Source: Flaveria trinervia | Lineage: Eukaryota > Streptophyta > Magnoliopsida > Asterales > Asteraceae | Assembly (NCBI GenBank): GCA_025506515.1 | Contig: CM046444.1 | Span: 122,227,701 to 122,291,700, forward strand | Length of the DNA stretch: 64,000 nt | Direction of reading: 5' to 3' | Shown here: positions 24,701 through 36,368 of the stretch, one piece after another | How positions within the stretch are numbered: the stretch's first letter is position 1 | How the letters are laid out: the number at the start of each line of letters is the position of its first letter | Notes under the pieces: generated by a model | The model's input: only the letters and a program-made list of their open reading frames with translations | What the model was told of the DNA's origin: nothing | The model's database searches: none | Position numbers and translations under genes: made by a program

Positions 24701-27700
24701 TAAATTTCATGAAACTACTGACCTACAATTCTTGGTATCATTCTGCAGCACCTTGATTGCTTCTATCACAATCAATCCTGCAATGATAGCATTTGTTGTT
24801 GCAACTGCATGAACAATATTTCCAGCAATACCCTTTGCTTCAAAAAGACTATGCAACGGGATATTAAAAGAAGCTGCCCGAATGTTTGCAGCAGCAGTGA
24901 CAAATTCAACAGCTAGGTGGTCATCCTTATCAAAGGTCAGGTTCCCAATCTCCTGCAACAACAAAAAAAAGGTCAGAGAAGGATATACTAAACTTGCTCC
25001 ATAACTAGACATGGTCATACCAACCCACTTTACTTAAAAATAGGTCAAATAACCTCAAACAGGTCAGATACAAACTTTAGCTAAAAGTGAATGAATCAAA
25101 TAGATTAAACTTAGTAAAAATTGCCTGAAGTCAAACTACAACCTTCCACAGTCCATACCCTTTAATTAAAAATCTTAGTATATGTTGTAATTACAAAGTA
25201 ATAGCAATCATAAAAAAGACACAATAAGCATTACAAAACAATTTAAAAATATTTGTCGGTCAACCCAACCTGACATGAGACTTTTCAATCAGTATTCGGA
25301 TAAGTGTATATATTGAGCTTGCTATCTTGCACAACTAGAGGCGGCAATTTCTGCCCATTAAATAATGAATGATCAGTTTGGGTTGCAATTAATCTTAAAT
25401 TGTGTATAATCAGAAAATTTAGCTGAAAAGAGAGCAAGTCAAACGGGTTCAAACCTTCCCAGAGTATTCTTTAAATGCCTACAACTTCTATATTTTATGA
25501 AAATTTTAAATTAAGCATTGTTTTTTACTTTTGTAATAAGAAAGGCAATACTACTCGCTTCCCTATTCATAATCAAGACATTTAGTTATTTATAAAAAAT
25601 AAACAAAAGGTGGTTGTTGACTTGCTGGTTAATCCAGCCAGACCCAACTCATTTGAGCTGTACACAAAAGCAACCTGTCATGGTGTTACCCAACCACCCC
25701 TACCGAAAACCAAACTGCTGATTCAAACCTTCTGTCTCTTGGAGAAAAATAATTTCAGTGCAGCAAAGAAAACCCTAGAATTCTCCTTAAGGCTCCAAAT
25801 ATCTTGTGGATTCTTCAAACCCAAATATGCCATTGCAGACAATGAGGATAAATTATCATTAACCATCATTTTGTCTGCATTTCCATTCTGTTGAATTGGT
25901 TCATCAGACAAAACATCCTTCACATAAATAGGCCTAGGTTTGTTGCGGTTTTTCCATGTTTCCTCATTGGACAGAGCAGTTTGAATATTGTGACCAAAAA
26001 CATGATCATAAATCCTCTTTCCATATTGTTGAATATCTTCATCTTTTCTAAGTTCAAAAACATCTTCTGAATGATCTGATGAGGTGGCAGTGTCATTAGA
26101 ACGCACATTCAGATCGTTATCTTGGTTTTTATCCCCAAAAAGCTTTGCAAATAGCAGGTCTTTTGCCCATACAATACAATGAACAAACTGCAAGAAAGTA
26201 ACGGCCCATTAAAAATCCATAACAGTGGATTAGAAAACAGTTACTGGTGGCACTTTCAACCCATTTATATATGAAGGCTGACCAGGGTATTAAACATCTA
26301 TAACAGGTCAAACAAGTATCATTAAAGCAACATTTTAAAAGGAAACCAGTCAAATGGGCCGAAAGTTGCCAAAGTTGCCTGAAATGTGTTTCAATGAACA
26401 AACCTCTTATATCAATTTATTCAGAATATAAAATAACTATCAAAATATAATTCTTTTTGCAAACGTTATTGAAAAACTAATTATTTAAAAAAAATTAAGT
26501 CTTTGGACAACAATGTGTTTTGGGTCAGCCCAACAACCAAAAAATACCAGACCCGCCTAGCTTGCACCTTCAGAAGTAGTGTTTTGCTGGGTAAAAACAA
26601 AAAAGCAAATTCCACTAACTATTTAAAAATATTAGAATTTTGGACAAAATGTGTTTTGGGTCAACCCAACCACCCAAAATACCTGACCCGCCTATTTTGC
26701 ACCTTTATAAATAGTGTTTTGTTAGGTACAAAAATACCAGACCTGCCTATTGCCTAATGTTTTAAATGGAACCCATGTGATCTTATACATTAGGCAAGTA
26801 GGTTAAGTAATGTTTCCTAACAAACGGTACCAAAGCTACGATTTAGCTCGGATGCGGATGGCACAAGTGGCGCAACCGTAGTTCAACAAAGAACGGTAGA
26901 TCATGATCCTTAACTCCTCCTTTCATCCGAGAAGGTGAATCTCGTATAAAAAAATATGGCCCTGGTGCCTGTATCGAAAGTCTTCTTCATGTGAGAGGTG
27001 GTGAATCTTAAGAAGAAAGTACAATGGTACGAATGAATGCTAGATAAGATTGAATATCATTGAAGGAGAGTCCTGGTGGATTTGGGTTTAAGGAGAGGAT
27101 TGTTAAGTGCAAACCCAAACCCTCGTCAATCTAGGAAGAAAATGAATGACGATATATAAGTCCATGGGTTACTCTTTCGATCCCCCTATTGCCAATTGGT
27201 AGAAAATGAATGCATGTATATAGAAGTCCATGGGTTACTCCTTCGGTATTGCCAATTGTTTTTAGTGTGTTAGGCAATAGGGCTTAGTAATAATCCTAAC
27301 ATGTTTTGTGATAAACTAGCCCACATTAAAAGAGCAAAGAAGATAAATTTTAGTCAATGTCAAAAGCAACTACAAAGTGTTTTATATTTGTGAATTTAGA
27401 GCCGTATAACATGTTCTATCTAGAAAAAATGGAGCTAGCATTCTGACTTGTAGAAGTGCTTTTGCGTCCAAGTAAGATATAACTGTGAGGGTCATATTAA
27501 TACCTTTGATGGAGTACTTGTAATGGTACACACAGGATACGTCTTTGGAGCTGGTTTGGGTTGACACTCATAACATTCTGTCTGACCCTTGATGTGCACA
27601 GTCACCTGAAATGAATTGGAAAAAAAAGAACTGAAAAAAGCTTCTTTTATCACAACATGCTTAAAAAACATACTAACATGTATACCAGCCAAAAGGCCCA

Positions 27701-30084
27701 ACATAAAACCCTTTTAAATCACCGGCCCAATACTATGTTTGTCATTAGGCACACTAAAATTGTCAAGCATGTCAAGTGAGAAACCGTAATGGAAAGAGAA
27801 TAAGAGACAAAAAAGGATCATTGACAAATTAACAGGGAATGAAATGAAAACAACAGAGCAGCAAGTCAACCTTGGCTTCTCCGAAGTTAAAGACAAATTA
27901 AAGGCAGTTACCTGACCCAAAAAACCAGTGGTACCACTTTCCACCAAAGGAACATCAGCGGCCAAGCAGAGGCGGTTCACATGCCGTCTAGCATCCAAGT
28001 TGTCAAGCCCGTTTAAAACCACACTGAATTGCTTAAAAAAGTCAACATTGAAGTTGGAATCCTTAACATTAGCATGATAAGGTGTGATGCTAATCTGAGG
28101 CCTAAATTTTAGCACAGCATCACGAGCTACCTAGTAAAACCAAAAACAAATAATAAATATGCAATCAACGACTTATAAGAGTTATAAATAATAAAAAAGT
28201 ATGCACTCACTTTTGCCTTGGATTGACCCACATGTGATTGACGAAATAAGAATTGCCTATTCAGGTTGCTCACTTCTATGGTGTCCATGTCAATCTACAT
28301 TTAATTAAAAAGCGATTTTACAAAAAAGGGTTCAAAACTAAAGCCTAAGACATGTCATATCATATCAAATGCATAAGCAAAACTCCCATGGTTTAGGTAC
28401 ATTAAGTGATCCAAAATTGGTTGTTTAAACAACTTATCCACTCATTGGTTTTCTAAAGCAAGTAACCAATTTTTAAGTGTTTGGATGAAGAAAAGTGCTT
28501 ATGACGGTATGTAGATTGAGGTAGCTCGTTTCAAACTGATTACCTTCTTGGATACAAAATTACAAGTTTACCCTTACGGTGAAAAGATTGTTTTCAATAA
28601 TTCGGTTATTTGTTTATACTTATACCGATAAAGATAAGTTGTTTATAAAACAATCCCAAACAGAAAGTCCACATAGCAAGAGCATATTACCAACACATAA
28701 AAACTTCTCAAACAAAAGAACAAAATTTAAGGAATTTCTTGTAGACTACACAGAAGAACAAACAAATAAAGTCATAAAAATTATGGGCCAAGTGTCCAAC
28801 CAACTAACATCAAATAATTTGAAACAAGTTTATCTGCAACAAAGCAAAAAACTAAAGATTATAAATATTTGTGAGTTCAGTTATTTTATCTTATCTATAC
28901 TTGCATGGATTTTCATTATAATTTAGAGTTACATGGATTTTCATTATAATTAGAGACTTCATAGGGACTAAACCAGCAGTAGTGTGAACCCATACATATT
29001 TTACACAACTAAGAGCACTAGCTTCGGGCTTATTTCTGGGGTTAGTTCACTCACGTAATTGAAATATTTATTCAATGTTATCTCAAATTTAATGACTACA
29101 TGATCACAGATGTTAATAAGTAAAAACATCAGAACAGAAAGCAATAAACAGCATTATGCACTGGCTGCCCAAATACCTTTCAAAGACATCTCACCATAGA
29201 TAGTTATAAGCAAATTACATTTGTTATTAAATATTAGAGGTCCAACTATCTATGGTGAGATGTCTTTGAACAAAAGAAGTTAGAAATGATTGCAAAAGAA
29301 ATCATGAACATATTAAAACAAAAAAAGTCATATCTCAAATTGCATAAACAGTGTTTTCCTTCCTAAAAAATCTATGGTAAGTCTAGGGTAAGAATGCGAA
29401 TCTAGACCTAAAATCCATGTTATTTGCTCTGGTTTTAACTGCAATTCCTAACACTTTCAGTTTCTCTAACACATACTCCTCGCAATTCTCAAGCTAATCA
29501 GTACATGGCCCCTTCATCCTAATTCAGACAAGTTGACTAGCATAAATAGTTAAACTGAGACGAAAAATAACACAAAGAGAAACCCCATTTGAACAAATAA
29601 ATAAGTAAATCATCTCAACTGTGACAATATATATGGTAATTAACATCATTTAATTTGGCAAAATCAATGTAACCAGTATGATTATTATATGCCAAGCATG
29701 CGATAGATAAATCATTTCGTTAGATTTTGCTGTAAACAAACAACGAAAACGATAAACTAAACCCTAAAACTTGAACACCAAACAGCGACTACACACTAAA
29801 CACTAACCACTCTTTCAAGTTTCAACAATAAAACAACAACAACTCGCATTGACGCATAGTTGACTTACGATATGAATATCTCGAAAACCCGATAGCGCTA
29901 GGGTTTTGAGAAGTTCGCAGCCGATACCACCAGCACCAACCATAAGCACTTTCGCATCCTAAAAACAACCACAAATTCACTCAAATCAGTATCAAACCGA
30001 TAAAGTAAACCTAAAACGTGAATCAAACACGTAATTAGTGATGTTACACACCTTAATTGCAGATAACTGTTGTCCTGAGGCCAT
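21786..30084 (-). CDS. SAE2: SUMO-activating enzyme subunit 2 (E1 catalytic subunit)
   Basis: Eleven exons on the minus strand (30084-30052, 29958-29869, 28294-28211, 28130-27912, 27605-27504, 26187-25729, 24952-24723, 23721-23628, 23480-23298, 22832-22735, 22140-21786) join in frame to 648 residues, close to the Arabidopsis protein. It begins MASGQQLSAIK. The ATP-binding loop GAGGIG is at residues 19-24. Zinc-binding cysteine pairs are C153/C156 (CYEC) and C432/C435 (CYVC), and the catalytic cysteine is C168 in PVCTITSTPS. A ubiquitin-fold region follows, then a C-terminal tail with basic NLS-like KKRK and KKRAKK. With SAE1 it adenylates SUMO and carries it as a thioester to SCE1 in the nucleus. 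All borders are GT-AG and the frame is unbroken, so the gene looks functional. Confidence 0.96.
26503..26752. repeat. Diverged 137-bp tandem repeat in SAE2 intron 5
   Basis: ttggacaa..atgtgttttgggtca begins at 26503 and again near 26640. Both copies continue through cccaac, accaaaat-like, gacccgcct, ttgcacctt and agtgttttg. Fragments with gacccgcct recur elsewhere in the window as a dispersed repeat. Confidence 0.7.
26753..27301 (+). mobile_element. Truncated TRIM-like LTR element in SAE2 intron 5
   Basis: A right LTR-like segment runs from tgttaagtgc at 27101 to cctaaca at 27301 (201 bp, TG...CA), immediately preceded by a purine tract aaggagaggat (27090-27100). A shorter left copy ends cctaaca at 26822 and is followed by ggtaccaaagc (26825-26835), which resembles the initiator-tRNA-type primer site. 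The two termini share ttaggcaa, agtaat and cctaaca. The internal part is only about 280 bp and has no gag or pol. The left LTR seems truncated at its 5' side and no target duplication was found. Confidence 0.45.
29179..29270. repeat. Perfect 27-bp inverted repeat (hairpin) in SAE2 intron 2
   Basis: Bases 29179-29205 (starting ttcaaagacatctcaccat) are exactly the reverse complement of 29244-29270, separated by a 38-nt AT-rich loop. Transcribed with the SAE2 pre-mRNA or antisense to it, this would form a 27-bp perfect stem. It could be a very small MITE, or an inverted-repeat small-RNA precursor. No target duplication was identified. Confidence 0.9.
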
Positions 30085-31489
30085 TGAAGCACGAACAACT
30101 TGCGTACGACGGTGGTGAATTGCGTGAAGGAGAAAAAGGAAGGGGAATCTGTGTGAAAGTTAAAGGAAAGGCGCCAAAAGATCTGTGTGATGAGTGAGTC
30201 TGATGGTGTTCACACTTTGACTATGGGTGAAAGAAGCACAAACAAAAGAGAATGATTTGGGTGTTTTTGGGCCTTTGGGGTTTGGAAGAAACACAAATCC
30301 TAAAATAGACCTTTTGGAGTTTTGGGTGTGTTTCTTTTGGTACTTGAGTGGTGTTTTAGAATTTAGATTGTTCCTCTTTGGAAAGATAAAACATTTCTAT
30401 AGTATTTTTAAAAAATAAAATGGTGTACGTGGCTTTCACCGGACGGTAAATAGTGTAATTTTTTAAATAAAATATCGTGGGTTTAAATTTTATAAAATGT
30501 ATGTGTGGTGATTTTTAAAAGTATAGTGGGTGTAAAGTATATGACGTGTGTTTGTCGGTTAAATAAATATTTAGACTATCGTTGTTGAAACTGTCTTTAG
30601 TGACGGTTGATAGCCACCCTCTCCACCCCCCATCTAGGAGTTTTTGTCTATCCTTTTCAAAAAGTTTTGTTGTATTGTTTACATGTATCTATTTTCCGAA
30701 CACCTATTAAGGATTTGTTCCTTTTATTAAAGTTGGAGATTGGTTGATTAGAGGTTTGAAACTGTACAAATGTTTGTGTTTTTCGGTCTGTCTTGGTATG
30801 TGTGTTTTATCATTTTTAACTTGTATATGTAGCATACTTTCAAGCATGGTTTTGGTGTATCTCGTAATGACTCTAAGACACTTGATTTAGGACTTTAGTG
30901 TTATATGACTCGATCATTTTAACTGAGAACCACTGTTTGCAAAAAAAATTTTCTACCATCGATTCATACGAGTATATATAATAATTCAAAGAAAATTGCA
31001 TAAATGGTCCCTATGGTCTGACCAGATTGCATGATTGGTCCCTAGACTTTGAGAATTAAAAAGTTAATCAAAATTTTTGTCAAATCATTACAAGTTTGAT
31101 CCCCGTATTCTAAAATTTGTAAAGCTTGTATAAACTTTTACGTGAGTGATGCAATTGTGGTCTCTAAAGTTAAATATAAAAGTTAGTCTGTACTTTATAA
31201 AATACATAATAATTGAATGAAAATGTTAGGAATCAAATGTGCAATGAATACTAAAAAGTTTTAATTAACTTTGTAGTTTTTAGAGTTTGAGAACCAAACA
31301 TACAATCATGTTAAACTACGTGAACCATTTACTAAATTTTCTCAGTAATTTTGATGTGATGTGAACATAAAGCTTACTTGAAACTACACACGACCGTCTG
31401 AGAGGTGTGTCTTCTAATATTGGTGTAGCGCCAGATATGGTTGTACATTTAAACCACGTCATCTTAGTATGTGTTTAATGATTCATGTA
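30085..31489. other. SAE2 upstream region with a MULE-like MITE (30990-31342)
   Basis: The first ~150 bases are the probable SAE2 leader and promoter. From 30990 (agaaaattgcataaatggtc) to 31342 the ends are imperfect inverted copies over about 85 bp: the right end reverse-complements to agaaaatttagtaaatggttc, with matching tgattg and tttggt blocks further in. This indicates a 353-bp non-autonomous inverted-repeat element. No clear target duplication. Confidence 0.5.
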
Positions 31490-34100
31490 TGTCACACCCC
31501 AACCTTAACGGCGGAAACGTCGAGATGTGAGGGTTAAGATTGTTCACAACCACATAACGCTATAATTTAGATGAACATATTAAATTTATAAGATTCAAAA
31601 AAAAAAAAGAAATACAAATATAAGTATCAAACGTGAAATAAGTTTAAACATATCACAAAAACATGACATAACATTTTAATTATTAAACTAGGTCCAAGTT
31701 CTAGTTTTATTTCCAAGCTTCAAAAGTCTACTTTAAACTTTGAGATTTCCTTAAACATGATAAAAATAAAAGGGTCAACTATAAATAGTTGGTGAGTTTC
31801 CAAGGTTTTTATACATAATATGATAAAGTTACAAGTAGCAATTCATGTCATAGGTCATAAGCAAATAAGGTTATAGAACATATATCGTCACAACCAAACC
31901 TCGACTTGATTACAAGTATAAAAGATTGGCTAAGTGTATTTGGTTCCCATGATGAACAAGCATACGTCATTAGGAGTCGGCAATACATCGACTTTAGCAC
32001 CAAATAGGCTTGTCAGGCCCAATGATCAAAGACGTCGCTAGGCTAGCAATAGTTAATGATTGTAAACAAAAATATGTATCTCATATAAACACTTACAACA
32101 CACAAATAACCATGACAAGAAAAATATGAATTGCAAGTGCTTTACAAGTCTAAACGTTTACAAGTGCATTATGTATAAGTAATCATGTTTCACCCCAAAT
32201 TAGTGTGAAAAGACAAAACGGGGCAAGGAAAACTCACATGTTAAAATAAGTGCAAGAATGGAGATTAATAAGAATAACAATCGTCGTTCCACGATGTATC
32301 GTCACAAGCCACCTAAATATATATGCTTACAAGATTAAAGCTTTACAATAAGTTTAATGAATTAACATGGACTATGAATCCACTTAATGTTTGGGGTTTT
32401 GTTAATTATATTTGCCTAATAAGAACTCAATTATATTTTTGTGGGAACGATTTTATTTACATTTTACATAAATGTATGGATTAAGAATAACTTTTATAAT
32501 AATTTTGTAACATTTATAAAATTTAGATGAATTTTATAATTAAATAAAATGAACACAAATTAAACAATAATTTTAAAGGCAATGTTTGAAATAATAGTTC
32601 ATGTAAATTAAACTAATATTTAAAGTCTAAATCTTTATAAAAATATTCTAACTACATTATTAACTTTAGAATATTAAATAATAAAAAAATATAAGGGTAT
32701 TTTTATAAATAAATTACAGAAAAATGATTAAATGGTTTTAAAAGAAACAAAGGTTATGAAATGATTTTTCATAATTTTTAGAAATTTTTAACATTAAATT
32801 TGAAGGTCAAAAAGGCCTAAAAAATGCTTGAGGTTCCCCGGATTCGAACCGGGGACCTCTTGTTTAGAGGTCGTGTGTTTTACCAGTGCTCCAAAGGCCT
32901 TAGCCGCGTTTAGATTAAGTTCTTAATCCTTAAAAACACCAACACAAGATCCCACCCAATTCTCATGAACCCTAGAATTGTTTACCCTTAAATCGAAGAT
33001 CAAAACAACATTGTGAACCCAATTAAGTTTGGGGCTTTTGTTCCCCTCATCAAACCGGGTTCATTGATGTAATTAACCTACCCGATTGATAACGAATTGA
33101 TAATGAACACTCGAACAACAGTCGCGGCTATACAAGAACCAGTTCCAGTGACAAACGTTGATGATAATCCAATTGATTTTGTGGATAGCTTCGCGTGATG
33201 CCCTCTATGCAAAGCCCTATGTCGATTTTGGTTCAATTCGTTCGGAGATTAGGTTTTGGTAGGGTTGCAGGTCGCGGAAATAAAAGGAATTGGAGGGGAT
33301 GTTGGTGTTGATTCCAGGTGAAATTGGTGATTGAATTCGATTAGAGTTAGATAAGCGTTCGATTAGGTTGAGTTAATGTGGTTATTATTAACGTTTAATG
33401 AACGAACGGTTAACGTGTTGATGTCGAACGTCTTCAAGCCCAATCGACCCCTTTAATCACGATTTATGGCTCATAAAGTGTTCGAATCGGTTTTAGGATG
33501 CGAATGGAATCGATTTGGCATCAAATTTGGCGGTTATAGGCGATTTCGGGCACGCCGGACCTCGGCAGGAGGTGGCCGCGGCGGCCGCCAGATTCACGGG
33601 GAGAGAGAAAAGGGTGTTGGGTGGGTTTTTAATAGTTACACAAATGGTCCCTCTAGTTTATTTTGGAATCATTTTATACTTTAAACTCTTATTTAAAGTT
33701 TCAAAAATTAACAAAACCTCCCCCTTGACTTTAAGTTTTAATCATTATTCTTTATTAAAAACATTTATAAGTTATTAATTGTTATTGTTTATACTACTAG
33801 TATTTTAGTTTGCTTTTTTTATTTATTATTAATATTATTATTTTTATTGTTATTATTATTTTAATTAGTATAACTAGTATTATTATCATTATTATGCCTT
33901 ATTATTATTGTTACTATTGTTAATATTATCATAATTATTTTTTACACAACTTAATATCTTAAATTGTTAGCTTTCATATTTTAATAACAACTAAGAAATA
34001 AGCTTAATTCATCCCTAAATTTCAAGTTTGACAACAATAGCCCTTGAAAGAATGAACAAAACTAACTTTTATAATTAACAAAAAAATACGATATGTTACA
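31490..34100. mobile_element. Solo LTR, probably Ty3/gypsy, 2611 bp with 5-bp target duplication
   Basis: The sequence starts TGTCACACCCC at 31490 and ends TATGTTACA at 34100, so it has TG...CA termini. It is flanked by direct copies of atgta (31485-31489 and 34101-34105). No primer-binding site follows its right end, no polypurine tract precedes its left end, and no gag or pol lies inside. It is therefore best read as one LTR left after recombination between two LTRs. The TGTCACACCCC start is, from my knowledge, typical of long chromovirus-type gypsy LTRs in Asteraceae; that assignment is inference. Its GC-rich 3' part includes a gc-rich cluster at about 33545-33600. Confidence 0.75.
32829..32903 (-). 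pseudogene. tRNA-like sequence inside the solo LTR
   Basis: On the minus strand a perfect T-arm (CCCCGGTTCGAATCCGGGG, 32854-32836) contains a consensus Pol III B box. A perfect anticodon-type stem GACCTC/GAGGTC encloses a 7-nt loop TAAACAA. The position before the would-be anticodon is A rather than the invariant U, the D-arm is poor and the acceptor strands pair badly. I read it as a tRNA-derived relic, not a working tRNA gene. Confidence 0.55.
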
Positions 34101-34105
34101 ATGTA

Positions 34106-36368
34106 GAACTTGGAGGCGTATGGATCAGCCGTAGAATAATTTTAGTGATCCATGCGATCAATATTTGGGACCTGATAGTAAGCACATATGACTACCCGAT
34201 GATGAGCTCCTTTGTTGGTGGTCATTATAATATTATGGAAGGTACAAGGCATCTAAACCAAAATACAACTCGTATTATAACGTGTGATTAAATATTATAA
34301 TTCGTGTCTCTTTAACCCACTAACATTATCTGACATTATTTTTTGGCATATTTTGCTCAGAATTGAAGATGTGTGAGCTAAGCCGGATGATTATCCTCAT
34401 CAAACTTTTGAAGTCATGGGCTTTGAAATCATGCGTTTGTAACACAAGTTGTGAAGTTGTATTTTAAGGATATTGAATTAACTAGTTGTTGCTCCTATCA
34501 TTATCAATTGTGTATTTCACCACACATGGCATATTGATTGTTACAAATAGGCACGGGCAATATATACGCTTATGGAGGCACCATGTTTCTTACAAGGGAA
34601 AAGTATAAAGTCAAACCCGCCTATTTATGCATGCATCCACATGACGCTCCTCGATACATGATGGAAAAGAAAGCAGAGAAAGAAAGTCACTTTGCGAATT
34701 GACAACCGGGGAAGAAGATGAAATGCCATGTGATGTTTGATAACAACGTGATAAACGATGTATACGAATAGATATAGAAAAACAAGTTACATGTAACGTA
34801 AAATACTAAATTCATAAACTATTTTGTAATCTGTCTATTTAAATAGTACATTAACGATAAATCAAACAAGACATAAATCACATCACACTATTAAATATTG
34901 CATACTTAATCACAATAATATAATCTATATGAAAATCATACAATAGTATGTTATATGCAAACCTAACAAACGTATCACGTATCATGTATCACATAAACTG
35001 TTGTGTGTTGCCACCTCAATGTAACATAAAAAATGCCTCTAGAACACATGACGTGCACTCTATACATTTGGATTAATGTTTTACCCATACGTTAGTGCAC
35101 TTTAAAGCATGTATATATACTGATGTTTTTGGGGTTATGTTCGTACATTGTGAAACAAAAGTTTACAAGGTTAAACGTCAAACACGAGCTATAAGGGGTA
35201 TATGTGTATGCATACGAAAGCAAACATCATCAGTCTTACCATATACAATACAAGGAAATACAATGTGATGATCACTATATTGTTTTAGGAAGAAAGCAAG
35301 TAATAAATGCAGTGTATGAAATGACAATTCAATGTTATTACATATACTGATAAGTGTTGTATTTTCAGGGCACGTATTGTTTGGATTGTTACAATACTGG
35401 ACAATTGCATGGTTCACATCGAACATCGTGACATCATGTGTTAGTGTTGACGTATGAGGTGCTTACACACATGGGAAGATTGATGGCCACACAATCACCA
35501 TGATCAAATCATGACAAATCACACACCACATAGCAAAAAAAAAAACAGTATTGTGGTAGCGAGGGGCATCTTAATTTGTACGGTAATGTATCATGAAAGG
35601 TCTCATATATTATGTATGCACATGTCACCACATACGGTGATACCATCTAGAGTGATTCAACGTGCGCATGAACACATGCAAAGAAACATGGATGTGAACA
35701 ACCTCTTAACTAATGGTAAGACATACAATCATAACCATTTTTTGAGTATGTTCGAGTGATGCCGTAGGTTTTTCTGACTTCAAACATGACCAAACCCATA
35801 AAAATGTCTACCACAAACTGTTATTAAAACTTCCAATCAACGCGAAAATCATGACATGAAAGAGTTTATCGTAAAAAAATGAAAAGTAACAAACATACAA
35901 ATATCACATAATAAAAAAAGCCAATATCTCTCATCATATGTGAATCTTTCACCTTGACTTGACCCGTCTCATATATTTTAGGTTTCATAACGTGGGAAAA
36001 ACATAATTGGATGAGGGGTTGAGTCTACTAACAAAGTATATAAAGTTAAAACGACGAAACTTCTATTGAGGTCAGAACGTCAAATCCCACCTATGATGAT
36101 AATGATGTAAAACCATTTAAGCTGTAAATGAAGAACTGGTTATATTATCAGATAAGTGCGTGAGTTGTCGTTATATTATACTAACCGAAAAAACACAACT
36201 AAAGGGAAAAAAGGGAAAGTATCAATACAAACACAAGGGGGTAAAGTGAAAAACTATTCTCAAGGTTTAAGCCGGTGAAACATCAAAACCCCCGCACTAA
36301 CAAAACCCCCAAAAGCCCAAAACCTCCGCCGCGACTCAACACCTGCAAATCTCCACCTTCAATCATCA
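34106..36368. other. Intergenic DNA between solo LTR and RBM28-like gene
   Basis: No ORF with recognisable motifs. The part at about 34130-35460 has fewer homopolymer tracts and could contain eroded coding sequence of a mobile element, but no frame gave a motif I can name. The last ~150 bases are the promoter and leader of the divergent RBM28-like gene. Confidence 0.35.

Noticed and set aside
32829..32903. A functional tRNA gene
   Set aside because: The T-arm and anticodon stem are good, but U33 is missing, the acceptor stem pairs poorly and the D-arm is weak.
34106..35460. A decayed transposase or helicase gene
   Set aside because: The composition hinted at coding sequence, but no frame gave a recognisable motif, so no call is made.
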